The notes: a model not told the origin generated them from the letters alone. 64,000 nucleotides of DNA from Leptolyngbya sp. PCC 6406 (GCF_000332095.2 NZ_KI913950.1:80125-144124); one strand, 5' to 3'; numbered from the stretch's first letter, positions 7,602 to 16,920 are shown. Numbers and translations: made by a program.

Positions 7602-9421
7602 GGGCAGGAGGTTTTCGTCATCGCGTGCAGTGTTTCTCCCACCGACGGGTCTGGCTGTGGCTGTTGGCGGGGCTGACTGCACTGCTGCTGTTGGTCATTG
7701 GGCGGGGCAGTGCGATCGCCGCTGCCTGGTTGGGTCACCAGTTAGACTATCCGCCCAACCGCTATGGCGTTCGACTGGAGCGCCGGGTGACCGTGACCGC
7801 CCCCGATGGCACAGCCCTGGTTGCCGATGTCTACCATCCCCGCACCGCCGCCGCTACCCCCACCATTCTGGTGCGCATTCCCTACTCCAAACAGATCAAA
7901 CACATTCTGTTTGCCCGCACCGTGGGCCACCTCTGGGCCAGTCACGGCTACATCACGGTGATCCAGGGCACCCGAGGTCGCTATGAGTCGGGCGGCAGCT
8001 ACGATCCGCCCTTTGTGAACGAGGCCCAGGATGGCCGAGCCACGCTGGAGTGGATCGCCCAGCAGCCCTGGTACGACGGGCACATCGGCATGTGGGGCGG
8101 CTCTTACTTTGGCTATACCCAGTGGGTGCTGGCCGACCAGGTCGATCCAGGGTTGTCGGCCCTGATACCGCAGATTTGCAGCACCGACTTCTATGGCATG
8201 TTTTACCCCGGCGGCGCGTTTTCCCTGGAAAGCGCCCTCTACTGGGCGACCCTCAGCTACGGCCCCCGCGATATTCCTGTCCCCCCAGAGCAGCTACAGC
8301 AGGGCTTTGAGGGGTGGCCCCTGCTAGAGGCCGATGACCGAGCGGTGCAGAATATTCCGTTTTTTGATACCTGGGCTAGCCACACCGAGCGCGATCGCTA
8401 CTGGCAATCGGTCGATGACCGCGATCGCGCCCGCCAGCTTCAGGCTCCGGCCCTGCTGATGGCAGGCTGGTACGATCCGTTTTTGCCCACCCAACTGGAC
8501 GACTTTGAACAGATTCGCGCCAGCGCTGCCCCCCAGGTAGCCGAAGCCACCCGCCTGGTGATCGGGCCTTGGACCCACGCCAACACCGTCACCTTCCCCG
8601 ACGGCAGCCGCCCCCGCAACTACCGCTTTGAGAGCATTGGCCCCAGCCTGCCCTGGTTTGATCACCAGATCAAAGGCGCTCCCGAGACGGCCTACCCCAG
8701 CCCGGTGCAAATCTATGTCATGGGCGCTAACACCTGGCGGGAAGAATCGGCTTGGCCCCTGCCCCGTACCCGCTATACGCCCTACTACCTGCACAGCAAC
8801 GGTCGGGCGAATACCCTCAACGGTGACGGCGTCCTCAGTCTAGAGCCACCAAGGGAAGAAGCCAGCGATCGCTTTGTCTACGACCCGCAAAACCCGGTGC
8901 CCAGTGCTGGGGGAACCATGCTTGGGCCAAACGCAGGCATTCAGCCTCAAAACGCAGTGGAACAGCGGCAGGATGTGCTGGTTTACACCACCCCGCCCCT
9001 GAGCGAGGCGATTGAAGTGACGGGGCCAGTGCAGCTACGGCTCCAGGTTTCGACCACGGCTCCCCATACCGATTTCACCGCCAAACTGGTGGATGTCTAT
9101 CCCGATGGCACGGGGTACAACGTTTCCGAAGGGATTCTCCGGCGGGGTTACGGCAATGCGATCGGCACCAATACCCGAGCAGAAACCCAGACGCCTACCG
9201 AAATCGAGATCGATCTCTGGCCCACCAGCCAAGTCTTCTTCCCCGGCCATCGCCTGCGCCTGGAGGTCTCCAGCAGCAACTATCCCCGCTTTGACCGCAA
9301 TCCCAACACGGGCCGCAACATTCCCACTGAGCGTCAGCCAGTCACCGCAACCCAGACGGTTTATCATCACACCGCCGCTGTCTCCCGGCTGATTCTGCCG
9401 ATCATTCCAGCCAAAGAATAG
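7598..9421 (+). CDS. CocE/NonD family serine hydrolase (X-Pro dipeptidyl-peptidase S15 fold), membrane-anchored
   Basis: A 607-residue protein with an N-terminal membrane anchor or uncleaved signal (residues 17-45, hydrophobic after HRRVWLW), an alpha/beta-hydrolase domain and a C-terminal jelly-roll domain (PepX_C type, EVTGPVQLRLQVSTTAPHTD). The catalytic triad is visible: Ser169 in WGGSYFG, Asp293 in GWYDPFLP and His327 in GPWTHAN. Family members cleave cocaine esters, glutaryl or alpha-amino acyl groups and dipeptides. As the last gene of the HDO-enolase-GH3 operon, facing the cell exterior, it could release or deprotect the finished compound, as prodrug peptidases do. That role is inferred. 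Confidence 0.9.
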   Translation: MRAGGFRHRVQCFSHRRVWLWLLAGLTALLLLVIGRGSAIAAAWLGHQLDYPPNRYGVRLERRVTVTAPDGTALVADVYHPRTAAATPTILVRIPYSKQIKHILFARTVGHLWASHGYITVIQGTRGRYESGGSYDPPFVNEAQDGRATLEWIAQQPWYDGHIGMWGGSYFGYTQWVLADQVDPGLSALIPQICSTDFYGMFYPGGAFSLESALYWATLSYGPRDIPVPPEQLQQGFEGWPLLEADDRAVQNIPFFDTWASHTERDRYWQSVDDRDRARQLQAPALLMAGWYDPFLPTQLDDFEQIRASAAPQVAEATRLVIGPWTHANTVTFPDGSRPRNYRFESIGPSLPWFDHQIKGAPETAYPSPVQIYVMGANTWREESAWPLPRTRYTPYYLHSNGRANTLNGDGVLSLEPPREEASDRFVYDPQNPVPSAGGTMLGPNAGIQPQNAVEQRQDVLVYTTPPLSEAIEVTGPVQLRLQVSTTAPHTDFTAKLVDVYPDGTGYNVSEGILRRGYGNAIGTNTRAETQTPTEIEIDLWPTSQVFFPGHRLRLEVSSSNYPRFDRNPNTGRNIPTERQPVTATQTVYHHTAAVSRLILPIIPAKE

Positions 9422-9464
9422 TCCCTAACGTTTTTTCCATGGGGAAATACCTGCTGTACTCTGG

Positions 9465-9799
9465 TCACTGCTTACCAGCTTTGTGGCTAAATCGGCTCAT
9501 GACATAGTGGAGCATGGCAACGATGCACTGAGTGCAACTGCTGAACACCTGAACAACATCCTGAGTCTGGGCTTCGGTATCAGGGATGATGTCGAGGACA
9601 ACATTGGGGGCAAGCGTTCAAAATCAGCTTTGAAGTTGGGGAGCTGATGACGCATGCCATAGAAATGTAGGACTGAGTCCAAGTTGCTGGTAATGGTGCT
9701 ACCTCGGTGAAACAGGGCAATTTCATGCCCTTGCGTCATTAACTGACGAGTGACACGCAATCCAATAAACCCTGTTGCACCAATTGCAAGAATTTTCAT
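9465..9799 (-). pseudogene. NAD-dependent epimerase/dehydratase, truncated and frameshifted
   Basis: The minus strand starts with a perfect Rossmann signature (MKILAIGATGFIGLRVTRQL) and reads about 50 residues of an NAD-dependent epimerase. It then loses frame near 9620. The downstream similarity continues in another frame as PNVVLDIIPDTEAQTQDVVQ, then VFSSCTQCIVAM, until a stop at 9465-9467. A full-length protein of this family is about 300 residues, so at least 60 percent is missing as well. It is a remnant with no likely function. Confidence 0.8.
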
Positions 9800-9842
9800 G
9801 GCATCGGATGAATACTCAGTAGAAATGACTGCATTTCAAGTT

Positions 9843-9928
9843 CTAGTGCTGAATAAACTCACGAGTGATACGGCGAGAATGAGAACGTTCTCCACGTGGA
9901 TTGGCATCAATATGTAGCAAGTGGCCAT
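9843..9928 (-). pseudogene. FMN-dependent NADH-azoreductase 5' fragment
   Basis: The minus strand carries a good Shine-Dalgarno (AGGAGG at 9934-9939), an ATG at 9926-9928, and then, after a one-base frame correction, LLHIDANPRGERSHSRRITR followed by EFIQH. This is the highly conserved N-terminus of AzoR-type flavodoxin-fold azoreductases. It breaks off at a stop at 9843-9845. One missing base in the second or third codon explains the shifted start. Only about 28 residues of roughly 200 survive, so it is dead. Confidence 0.75.
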
Positions 9929-10222
9929 CATTCCTCCTGATTGATGTATTGATTTTTCAAGACCTTTTTAGATTGGGAAGTCTTGCGATACTGTCACATT
10001 CCTGCGGTGACTTGCGAAAGACCTGTAGCGGAACAACGTATATAGCGGTATAGCGGGTTTCAGAATTATGGGTCACGGACCCGATCCTAAAACGCTCATT
10101 CATAGGGAATCCTAGAGTTCAGGACAATCCCTGACTCCCAAATCTGTTCAAGGTGTGCTAATTACCACTCGACTATTAGCTGCGCCGGAAGATGAGAAGG
10201 AGGGAAAACTTTGCGTTGTCAG
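9929..10222. other. Intergenic, nothing recognised
   Basis: About 290 bp between the azoreductase fragment and the coupling-protein gene. It has TATAGCGGTATAGCGG near 10040 and no convincing reading frame, hairpin terminator or repeat. It probably marks the junction between remnant chromosomal genes and the conjugation module. Confidence 0.5.
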
Positions 10223-12031
10223 TCACCTGATTTCTGCTTCAGCACCCTCCCCTGGCGGTTCAGGCAACAGTTGTTCTGCCTGCACGATGCGCTGCCGGAG
10301 TCCCGAGAGGATCGCCTCCGGGCTGATCTGAGTGCTGGCCTGGGTGAGATAGGGCATGAGGTAGGGCTCCCAAAGAGCGGTAGTTTCCTGGGCACGCCTG
10401 ATCTCACCTTTAGGCAAAGGAATGCGGAGACTGTAGGGAATCAAACCCTCATGGCCAGAGCGATAGGCGGGATTGGTAATGATGCACTGTCCCTCAATGA
10501 ACCGCAGGATTTGGTCCGGGGTAAAGAGGGGCATCTTTTGTAGAGACTCATTCCAGTTGATGCTCTGGGTCGCCCGAGCCGCCATAGTGCGGCCCCGAGA
10601 CCGCTGCTTGAGAGCTACATCCTTCTCTCCAAAGCGCTTGCTGTAGAGTTCTGCGGTCTTGATATCGCCTGGATTGAACAGAAAATGGGTGCCACAGGCC
10701 GCAGAGATAGCCTCCCCCATCTTGTCGCCATAGGTGTCATAGAGCTGATTCAGGGACTGCACCCCCAGGATGAAGCAACCGCCATTGGAGCGATACTCGT
10801 TAATCCACTGGGGTAAGCGGTCGAGGCGTAGAGAAGGCAACTTGTCGATGGCGATGGCAATGGGATCAGGGCGAGGACTGCTGAGGTTCTTGACCACACA
10901 GAGATGAATGGCGGCGGCCAGCAAAGGGCCAATGACACTGCGGCGGGCATCGTCAAGCTTGAAGATAATGATCTGCTTACCCTGGATGCGAGCAGGAATG
11001 GTGGAGGAACCCACAAAACTAGGTAAAAGGTCGCGTTGAATAAAACTGCTGAAGGTAGCGGCAGTCGTGGTGATGATGCCGGAGACCGTCTTCTCGGCAC
11101 CCTTCGCGCTGAGGAATTGATTAAAGCTAGCAGCGACCCAAGGATTGAGGCGCTGGGTCTGTACAGCGTAGTCAAGCCGATGAACCAAGTCGGGGAGCTG
11201 TAGAAAGGCGTAGACCATGGCCATATCGGGGAAAGGGGTATCTCGGGCCAACTGCATCAAGCCCTTCGCCAGTTGTTCCCCGGCCTTAGTGAAGAACTCA
11301 TCACTGCGCCCCCCTTGAGTAGATTGGGCATTGCGGGTGATGACCGCCCCCAGTTCCCCCGCCATGACGGCATCAGCAGAGTCGCGCAGGAATTCGATGG
11401 GGTTGAGCACCCCGCTATAGGGTTCACCGGGGGCAAAGACATGGACCTGGTAACCGTAGCGAGCGGCCAGAGGAGCGTGGAGGCGCATCTGGTCGCCCTT
11501 CTTGTCATAGAGCAAGACGGGAATGCCTTGAGCTAAGGCCGATTCCACCATAGGGTCGATAGCACTGGCGGTTTTCCCAGAGCCGGGATTACCCAATACC
11601 AGGACACTGCGCTGGGCATCGGGGAGCCAGAGTGCGGGCATGGCCCCCATCAAGGTTTGTAGCCTTGCCCCCAGCCCCCGCCAGCGGCCACCCCACCAGA
11701 ACTGAGGCATCTTGCCCGCCCAGAGGACAAGGCGGTTAGGGGGGACCGGGGGGTGTGGTTTCCTTGAGGGCGGGTTGAGCGTTCGGGGTTGACGGTGGTG
11801 ATGGCCCAGCTTAGGGGGGAGATAGGTGCTGGGTAAGCGCAATTGCTTCAGGGCAGTGCTGGTGGCCGCCAATCGTTCAGCCGTCCCGACAGTGCGACCG
11901 GTAGAGAGTTTTCCTGTGTTGTCATTGAGCAGCACCATCATTCCCACCAACGTGGCAAAGGCCCCCAACATCAAGAAGCCCTGGGGATTGTTGTACTGCT
12001 GAAGGAGCGCGCCGAGGTCAATGCCAAACAT
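10223..12031 (-). CDS. Type IV secretion coupling protein (VirD4/TraG/TraD-like ATPase)
   Basis: A 602-residue coupling ATPase that brings the relaxase-DNA complex to a type IV secretion channel. A hydrophobic N-terminal segment (about 19-35) anchors it. Walker A GNPGSGKT is at 147-154. LLYDKKGDQ, NPIEFLRDSADAVMAGEL and the C-terminal GVQSLNQL, FLFNPGD and ELYSKRFGE blocks are typical TraG/VirD4 elements. The Walker B segment reads IAIAIDKLPSL, so Lys stands where most relatives have the catalytic Glu (DE). Whether ATPase activity survives is uncertain, although this may be a lineage feature. It is divergent from the acidic-tailed protein at 12119. The relaxase that would feed it is at 44961-45857. 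Confidence 0.9.
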   Translation of the reverse strand: MFGIDLGALLQQYNNPQGFLMLGAFATLVGMMVLLNDNTGKLSTGRTVGTAERLAATSTALKQLRLPSTYLPPKLGHHHRQPRTLNPPSRKPHPPVPPNRLVLWAGKMPQFWWGGRWRGLGARLQTLMGAMPALWLPDAQRSVLVLGNPGSGKTASAIDPMVESALAQGIPVLLYDKKGDQMRLHAPLAARYGYQVHVFAPGEPYSGVLNPIEFLRDSADAVMAGELGAVITRNAQSTQGGRSDEFFTKAGEQLAKGLMQLARDTPFPDMAMVYAFLQLPDLVHRLDYAVQTQRLNPWVAASFNQFLSAKGAEKTVSGIITTTAATFSSFIQRDLLPSFVGSSTIPARIQGKQIIIFKLDDARRSVIGPLLAAAIHLCVVKNLSSPRPDPIAIAIDKLPSLRLDRLPQWINEYRSNGGCFILGVQSLNQLYDTYGDKMGEAISAACGTHFLFNPGDIKTAELYSKRFGEKDVALKQRSRGRTMAARATQSINWNESLQKMPLFTPDQILRFIEGQCIITNPAYRSGHEGLIPYSLRIPLPKGEIRRAQETTALWEPYLMPYLTQASTQISPEAILSGLRQRIVQAEQLLPEPPGEGAEAEIR

Positions 12032-12118
12032 GGTGTTAAGGGGGATAGGTGAGTCGGTGAGAGGGGTGGGGCTATCGCCTGGGGTGATGACCGTTGTGTC
12101 GTGATATCAAGGATCCCC

Positions 12119-13219
12119 ATGACCACAAAAAGAACGCCTCGCGCCTCAGCCTCAGGTGTAGGTCGGACGAACTCAGCTCGAACGAGCTCCCGTCGGGCCA
12201 ATGGTGCCGCTAAAGCCTCAGGTCGCAAAGGGGCCGCTATTCGTTTTGAAGTAGACCCAGAGCTGCTGAATCCGGAGTACAACCAAGCCCGCCGCCCCCG
12301 ATTGCCCTACGGCATTGTCATCAACGACAAGCCCGCAGGCATCCTGATTCCGGTGGATCAACTGGAGTCAGGGGGCTGGCTAGAGCTACCAGAGCCCGAT
12401 GCCTTAGATCAAGTCACCATTGGTGGGAACGAGGTAGACGGGGTATTGCTGAGGGAATGCCGGATGGTGGTGTTGCAGCACATCCCGCCCTACATTCGCT
12501 ACAAAGATGCGGATCAATTGGTGGAGCGGGGAGCAGACCCGGCCCTAGGCCAAACCTTTGTGGGTCCCTACGAGGAATACCGCGCCCAGCTCGACAAGGG
12601 TTTGATGGAGGTGTGCTCGGAACATGCCCTGGTCTTCCTGAGCGAGGACAATGATCCGCTGCATACGGTGCCCTTCATCGTGCGGTTCAAGAATGTAGCC
12701 CTGTGGAGCTTGATTAGCACCTACGAAGACTACTACCGCAAGCTAGAGCGAGCCTTTGCGGAGTACACCAACCAACCCTTTGCCAGCAAGTCAGACCGAT
12801 GGCGTTCCTTGGGGGTGCTACCGCTACGCTTTGAGGCCGAGAAAGAGGGCCAGGGCAGAAACAAGTCCTGGTGCTGCAAAGTAGAGGCAACGGTGACCCC
12901 TAGTGCCGAGACCCTGCCAGAGCTATTTCTGGGTACTCCCCAGGGCAAGGGATTGGTGTGGGGTTTGCAGGAGGAAGTCGCCGGGTTTGTGGAATCCTCC
13001 GCCCTGACGCTCCCCGCTGCAGAACCGGTCAAAGCCCTGCCGGGTGTAGTGCAGGCCACCCCTGCTGACCTGGCATTGGGAGATGAGGATGACGACTACG
13101 GTGATGACGACGACGATGCCGAAATCATTGATGTCGAAGCCGTCCATACCCTAGCCGAGGAAGACATAGAAGGAGAGGAAGAAGAGGACTTTGGCGAAGA
13201 CGAAGACGATGACTTCTAA
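12119..13219 (+). CDS. Acidic-tailed cyanobacterial plasmid protein (DUF5895-like; possible ssDNA-binding hub)
   Basis: 366 residues in three parts. First is a basic, Ser/Arg/Thr-rich N-terminal tail (about 1-45). Second is a globular domain (about 50-310) with beta-rich blocks such as LPYGIVINDKPAGILIPVDQ and WWLELPEPD-like segments. Third is a very acidic tail ending EEEEDFGEDEDDDF. The layout, with basic and globular parts and a disordered acidic tail ending in Phe, recalls SSB and T7 gp2.5, whose tails recruit replication partners. No OB-fold could be confirmed by eye. The DUF5895 name is from memory. The ATG at 12119 (MTTKRTPRAS) is preferred to 12101. It is divergent from the coupling protein and a bidirectional hairpin follows. 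Confidence 0.65.
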   Translation: MTTKRTPRASASGVGRTNSARTSSRRANGAAKASGRKGAAIRFEVDPELLNPEYNQARRPRLPYGIVINDKPAGILIPVDQLESGGWLELPEPDALDQVTIGGNEVDGVLLRECRMVVLQHIPPYIRYKDADQLVERGADPALGQTFVGPYEEYRAQLDKGLMEVCSEHALVFLSEDNDPLHTVPFIVRFKNVALWSLISTYEDYYRKLERAFAEYTNQPFASKSDRWRSLGVLPLRFEAEKEGQGRNKSWCCKVEATVTPSAETLPELFLGTPQGKGLVWGLQEEVAGFVESSALTLPAAEPVKALPGVVQATPADLALGDEDDDYGDDDDDAEIIDVEAVHTLAEEDIEGEEEEDFGEDEDDDF

Positions 13220-13239
13220 GGCTTAGTCCGAGTGCTGCC

Positions 13240-13266
13240 AGCCCAGTCCGGTATCAGGGCTGGGCT
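13240..13266. terminator. Bidirectional hairpin between convergent genes
   Basis: AGCCCAG and CTGGGCT form a 7-bp perfect stem around a 13-nt loop between convergent genes (stop at 13219 on +, stop at 13265 on -). There is no strong T-run on either side, so termination strength is uncertain. Confidence 0.5.
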
Positions 13267-14017
13267 AGGGTGAGCTTCCGGTCTCAAGGGGGAGACGGCG
13301 ATCGCTGGCCACTTGATAGCGCTCTCCCCGCAGACATAGGGTCAAGGCTTGCATGTGGTCGTCATCAAGCTGATTGATAGCCAGACAGGGCAAGGGTCGA
13401 GTTACCCCATCCTCTAGGTCAATCGGCTGGATCAGGGGGGTATCAGGGGGCAACTCTGGGCGCAGGTAGGTAGAGAGCACCAGACCTGCACCCACGGGAG
13501 TATCCCCCTCTAGCCAGAGGCCACTGTAGAGGCACCCGGCGCTGCCGCAGAGGAGATCGCTGTTGTAGTTGAGCAAGACTAAGCGGCCCTGTTTGCCCGG
13601 AATGCTCCAGGCCAGCATGTCCTCTTGCACGGCCTGGGCTTGGTCTCCCGTCAAGCTGGTTTCGGCTGCCATCACCTCCTCCAGCAAGGGTGCCGGTACG
13701 AGTTGAGTCGCCACCCGCCAAGGGGCACTGGCTTGGGCGCTACAGCCGAAGCTGGCTAGGGCGATGCTGAGGATGACGGCGAGGGCAAAGCCGATGCGGA
13801 GGCGCTGGGCCGCTCGCAATAGCCATCGGGGTGGGGTTGGCAATTGGGTGAGTATGGTTTCCAGGTCTGGTCCTTGACCCGCCATAGCGGCTTGGAGGTC
13901 AGTCCAGCGTAGGTGTAATAGCCCTGAGAGGGCATTGGCTAGAGGTGGGGGCAACGACAGCCCGAGAGCATGGGGTTGACGTAATTCACTGTGGACATTG
14001 GGTGTCTTGGTCAACAT
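13265..14017 (-). CDS. Hypothetical lipoprotein-like/membrane-anchored protein of the conjugation block
   Basis: 250 residues. The first 65 are soluble (MLTKTPNVHSELRQPHALGL), then come a hydrophobic helix (about 77-95, IGFALAVILSIALASFGCS) containing a lipobox-like LASFGC, and an extracytoplasmic domain with four or more cysteines (LCGSAGCLY, PCLAIN, LCLRGE) that could form disulphides. AAGGAGGT stands 9 bp before the ATG at 14017, fixing the start. No family is recognised. It lies between the acidic-tailed protein and the cell-wall hydrolase, so a role at the conjugation envelope is plausible but not shown. Confidence 0.6.
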   Translation of the reverse strand: MLTKTPNVHSELRQPHALGLSLPPPLANALSGLLHLRWTDLQAAMAGQGPDLETILTQLPTPPRWLLRAAQRLRIGFALAVILSIALASFGCSAQASAPWRVATQLVPAPLLEEVMAAETSLTGDQAQAVQEDMLAWSIPGKQGRLVLLNYNSDLLCGSAGCLYSGLWLEGDTPVGAGLVLSTYLRPELPPDTPLIQPIDLEDGVTRPLPCLAINQLDDDHMQALTLCLRGERYQVASDRRLPLETGSSP

Positions 14018-14101
14018 CGCAACTTAACCTCCTTGGCATTGGGAAGGGAACAAACTTGAGTCGGAAAAAAGGGAGTTGCTGCCTACGGTTGGGTGTTGTT
14101 T

Positions 14102-14599
14102 CTAGAACAAGGTGAACCCTATTTCCTGTAAAGCTCCGACTTCTTCTTCAGAGAGATAATCGGTGCCCCATTGCTCGATACTGTCTCTAAGCTCAGCCTC
14201 GAATTGATCTCGCCCGATATCATCAATGATGCTTTGGTATAGCGCGACCAACAAAGCCTGAGCGACAGAGCTGGGTAGGGTATCGGTTGCAGTGATGCGA
14301 ATATCTTGACCTGTAGGGTTCCAATACTCCAACTCACATTGGCTGTCGCTACGGATCGACTGAATAGCATGACTGGTAGTGTGCCCGTCAATGACGTTGA
14401 ATAGGCTAAAATGCCGCCCTTCATTCTGTACTTGAGCAATGAGTTCGAGGCCATCTACAGCCCCTTGACTCTGAAGTGGACAAGTCTCGAAGTTGGCTTG
14501 GGCATGACTGATCCTTGGCCTATAAACAGTCGCGGTAGTGATAGCAAAAGCCAAAAGTAATAGGCTGAGAAACTTGATTGTTTTTCGAGATTTACGCAT
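14102..14599 (-). CDS. Hypothetical secreted protein
   Basis: 165 residues with a clear Sec signal peptide (MRKSRKTIKFLSLLLLAFAI, cleavage probably after SHA at about 33). The mature part is acidic and contains a Cys pair (TCPLQS and QCELEY). GGAGAATTAACCC precedes the ATG. It has no recognised domain. It is 24 bp downstream of the hydrolase gene (14624-16867, same strand) and probably in its operon. Confidence 0.6.
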   Translation of the reverse strand: MRKSRKTIKFLSLLLLAFAITTATVYRPRISHAQANFETCPLQSQGAVDGLELIAQVQNEGRHFSLFNVIDGHTTSHAIQSIRSDSQCELEYWNPTGQDIRITATDTLPSSVAQALLVALYQSIIDDIGRDQFEAELRDSIEQWGTDYLSEEEVGALQEIGFTLF

Positions 14600-14623
14600 G
14601 GGTTAATTCTCCATGAAGGTGAG

Positions 14624-16867
14624 CTAAAAGTTGATATAGTCCCTGGGGTTACGGGGGACTCCGTTCTCCCGCACTTCAAAATGCAAGTGGGGTCCAGTGG
14701 AAGAGCCTGTATTGCCCGTGGTGCCGATCAATTCCCCTTGTCCGACCTGCTGGCCCTCAACCACATCAATGCGGTCGAGATGGGCATATCGAGTTTGGCG
14801 ACCATTGCCGTGGTCGATGTAGACGACCCTGCCGTACCCACGGGTGAGGGAACCGCTGATCCCCGCAAAGGTGATCGTGCCGCCATCAGCGGCAACGGTG
14901 GGGGTTCCTACTGGGGTGGCCAAATCGATGCCCGCATGGTTAGAACTGCATCCAGAACAAGGGGCAGGTCGGGGGCCAAACTCACTGGTGACTGGGAATT
15001 GTCCCGCGACGGGATAGACCAGTTCGCCATTGGCTTGACCTGCTGCTCCGCTCGCCCCCGTCGGACATTGACTGGAGCCGCCCCCTTGCTGATATAGCTC
15101 ACGGGTACGCTGGCCATAGTCGCGCAAGCTGAGACGACCATGGGCATCGGAGCTGCCACCATCAATGGCGCTACCGGGACCGCCGAAGTGCATCTGGGCG
15201 GCGCGCTCAATCAAGCGATCGCCTTGAAAAGGTTGACCGGTGGTGGGGTCGATTTGCCCTGAGGCGCGCTCAATGTTGCTGGCCAAAGCGCTTTCAAAGG
15301 CCCGGTCCTGGTCTTCAGGGGGGAAGAACTGCATCAACTCGTCGCTAGTCGGTCGATGGCCGCCATTGACCCGTGCCAAGAACTCAGAGCCCCCCGGTCG
15401 AGCGGAGATCAGTTCCACGGCATAGGGGTTGTAGGACATGAATTGATACTTGCCCAACCCCCGCCCACAGTTACGGCCCCCATCGGCACAGACATGAACT
15501 CCGACAGCGTTGTAGCCGCCACTGCCCTGGGACTCGATAGCGCCAATGGCATGGGCAAGCAAGCCCAGATCAATACCCTGAGGCGAGCGATTAGAGCCCC
15601 TTGGGGTAGAGCGAAGCAAGCAATTGGGGTCGAAGGTGCCCCCTAGTGCCAGATTGCGGACTCCCGGCATCCCTCCCCCCCGAGTGGCACCCGTGGGTGT
15701 AGACGGGGTTTGGCTGGGAGCATCCCCCTCAAGGGCACCGACAAAGATGGGGTCATTGATGCGATAGGTGATGAAAGGAAAGGGGCCAATCACATAGGGG
15801 GTACAGCCGCCTAGGGCACAGGCACGAAAGAAAAGGGCGCTAGAGACGGTATCGGTGGTTTCATCGGGCTCCCAGATCACCTGCTTAAAGAGGGGGCCAT
15901 AGGGATGTCTGCCGGTGGGCTCCTTGCCCCCATTGACAGCCCGTAGTAGGCCACTGCCGCCTTCCACCTCTTGGTACTTGCCCGAAACCCAATGGCTACC
16001 GTCGAGGGCCTGGGAGCCAGAGCCCAGGGTTTGCAACTCAATGGAACTACAGTCCTGCCGCTCCACGTAACAGGGCACGGCAAAGCCCTGTTGCTCAGAG
16101 CCAGAAATAGTACGGGTACGCTCCCCCTCCTTTGGCCCCCAGATGAAATCAATCTGCATAGTGGTGCCCCCTACCAAGGCGAGGGGACTGGGGAAACTGG
16201 ATAAGGGCAACTCAGGGATACCCGGAACTTGGTCGAGGGTAGCGGCCTCAAATCCAGGGAAGTCTCCTAGGGCAGTTTGGATCACACCGGGTAGGGTATT
16301 GATAGCCCATGCCCTCAAGTCAATCTGATTGAGGGAGCGCTGAGCTAGATCAGGGGTCTGTTGTAGAGCCTGAAAGAGCGTGAGACCCTGCCGCAGGTCA
16401 GTGTCTCTAAATAGGGCGGCAATAGGGGGGAGGGACTCTACTTCAAAGCCGCTGAGGGTAGGAACAGCCGTGAGTAGGTTAGCTACCGATTGCTGGGCTA
16501 GGAGGGGGAAATCGCTGAGGGGACTGGCCCCTAGATCCTGGGCTACCCCGCTGCCGATGGCTTCTAGGGTAAGCGCTTGGGGGTTGAGCTCAGTAATATC
16601 AGCAAAGGTGAGCACCTGGTCAGGGGTTTGGCCCGCTTGCCAAGTGCGCTGAGCAGAGCCTTCGAGGAAGCTGCCACTGGTGGTCAGGGGCGGGAACTGG
16701 TCAAAGGCCAGCTGATTGAAGTCGGGGTTGGATGGGGGATTCCCCAGAGATATAGAGGCGCTAGTAATGCTGCTGGCCTGGGTGTTGTCAGCCGCTAGAG
16801 TCGGCTGCCCCCCCATCAGCATCGTCAGAATTATGGCCAATAGCCATATCAAACACCGGAACAGCAT
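14624..16867 (-). CDS. Bifunctional cell-wall hydrolase (lysozyme/transglycosylase-like domain plus M23 endopeptidase)
   Basis: A 747-residue exported protein with a signal peptide at 1-25 (MLFRCLIWLLAIILTMLMGG). The long N-terminal region includes a PGVIQTALGDFPGFE-type module. A lysozyme-like domain follows, with the catalytic-type glutamate in HAIGAIESQGSGGYNAVG, the block GRGLGKYQFMSYNP, and AQMHFGGPG. The C-terminal M23 LytM domain has Zn ligands in NHAGIDLA and HLHFEV and the late YAHLDRI loop. Such dual hydrolases open peptidoglycan for type IV secretion channels (a VirB1-like role). Together with the coupling protein this supports a conjugation function. It is full length; downstream of it lie the secreted and lipoprotein-like genes. 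Confidence 0.85.
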   Translation of the reverse strand: MLFRCLIWLLAIILTMLMGGQPTLAADNTQASSITSASISLGNPPSNPDFNQLAFDQFPPLTTSGSFLEGSAQRTWQAGQTPDQVLTFADITELNPQALTLEAIGSGVAQDLGASPLSDFPLLAQQSVANLLTAVPTLSGFEVESLPPIAALFRDTDLRQGLTLFQALQQTPDLAQRSLNQIDLRAWAINTLPGVIQTALGDFPGFEAATLDQVPGIPELPLSSFPSPLALVGGTTMQIDFIWGPKEGERTRTISGSEQQGFAVPCYVERQDCSSIELQTLGSGSQALDGSHWVSGKYQEVEGGSGLLRAVNGGKEPTGRHPYGPLFKQVIWEPDETTDTVSSALFFRACALGGCTPYVIGPFPFITYRINDPIFVGALEGDAPSQTPSTPTGATRGGGMPGVRNLALGGTFDPNCLLRSTPRGSNRSPQGIDLGLLAHAIGAIESQGSGGYNAVGVHVCADGGRNCGRGLGKYQFMSYNPYAVELISARPGGSEFLARVNGGHRPTSDELMQFFPPEDQDRAFESALASNIERASGQIDPTTGQPFQGDRLIERAAQMHFGGPGSAIDGGSSDAHGRLSLRDYGQRTRELYQQGGGSSQCPTGASGAAGQANGELVYPVAGQFPVTSEFGPRPAPCSGCSSNHAGIDLATPVGTPTVAADGGTITFAGISGSLTRGYGRVVYIDHGNGRQTRYAHLDRIDVVEGQQVGQGELIGTTGNTGSSTGPHLHFEVRENGVPRNPRDYINF

Positions 16868-16920
16868 GGGTCATAGGGGTAAGGGAAACGGGGTGGTGTT
16901 GGAACGAGATTGAAAGGAAC

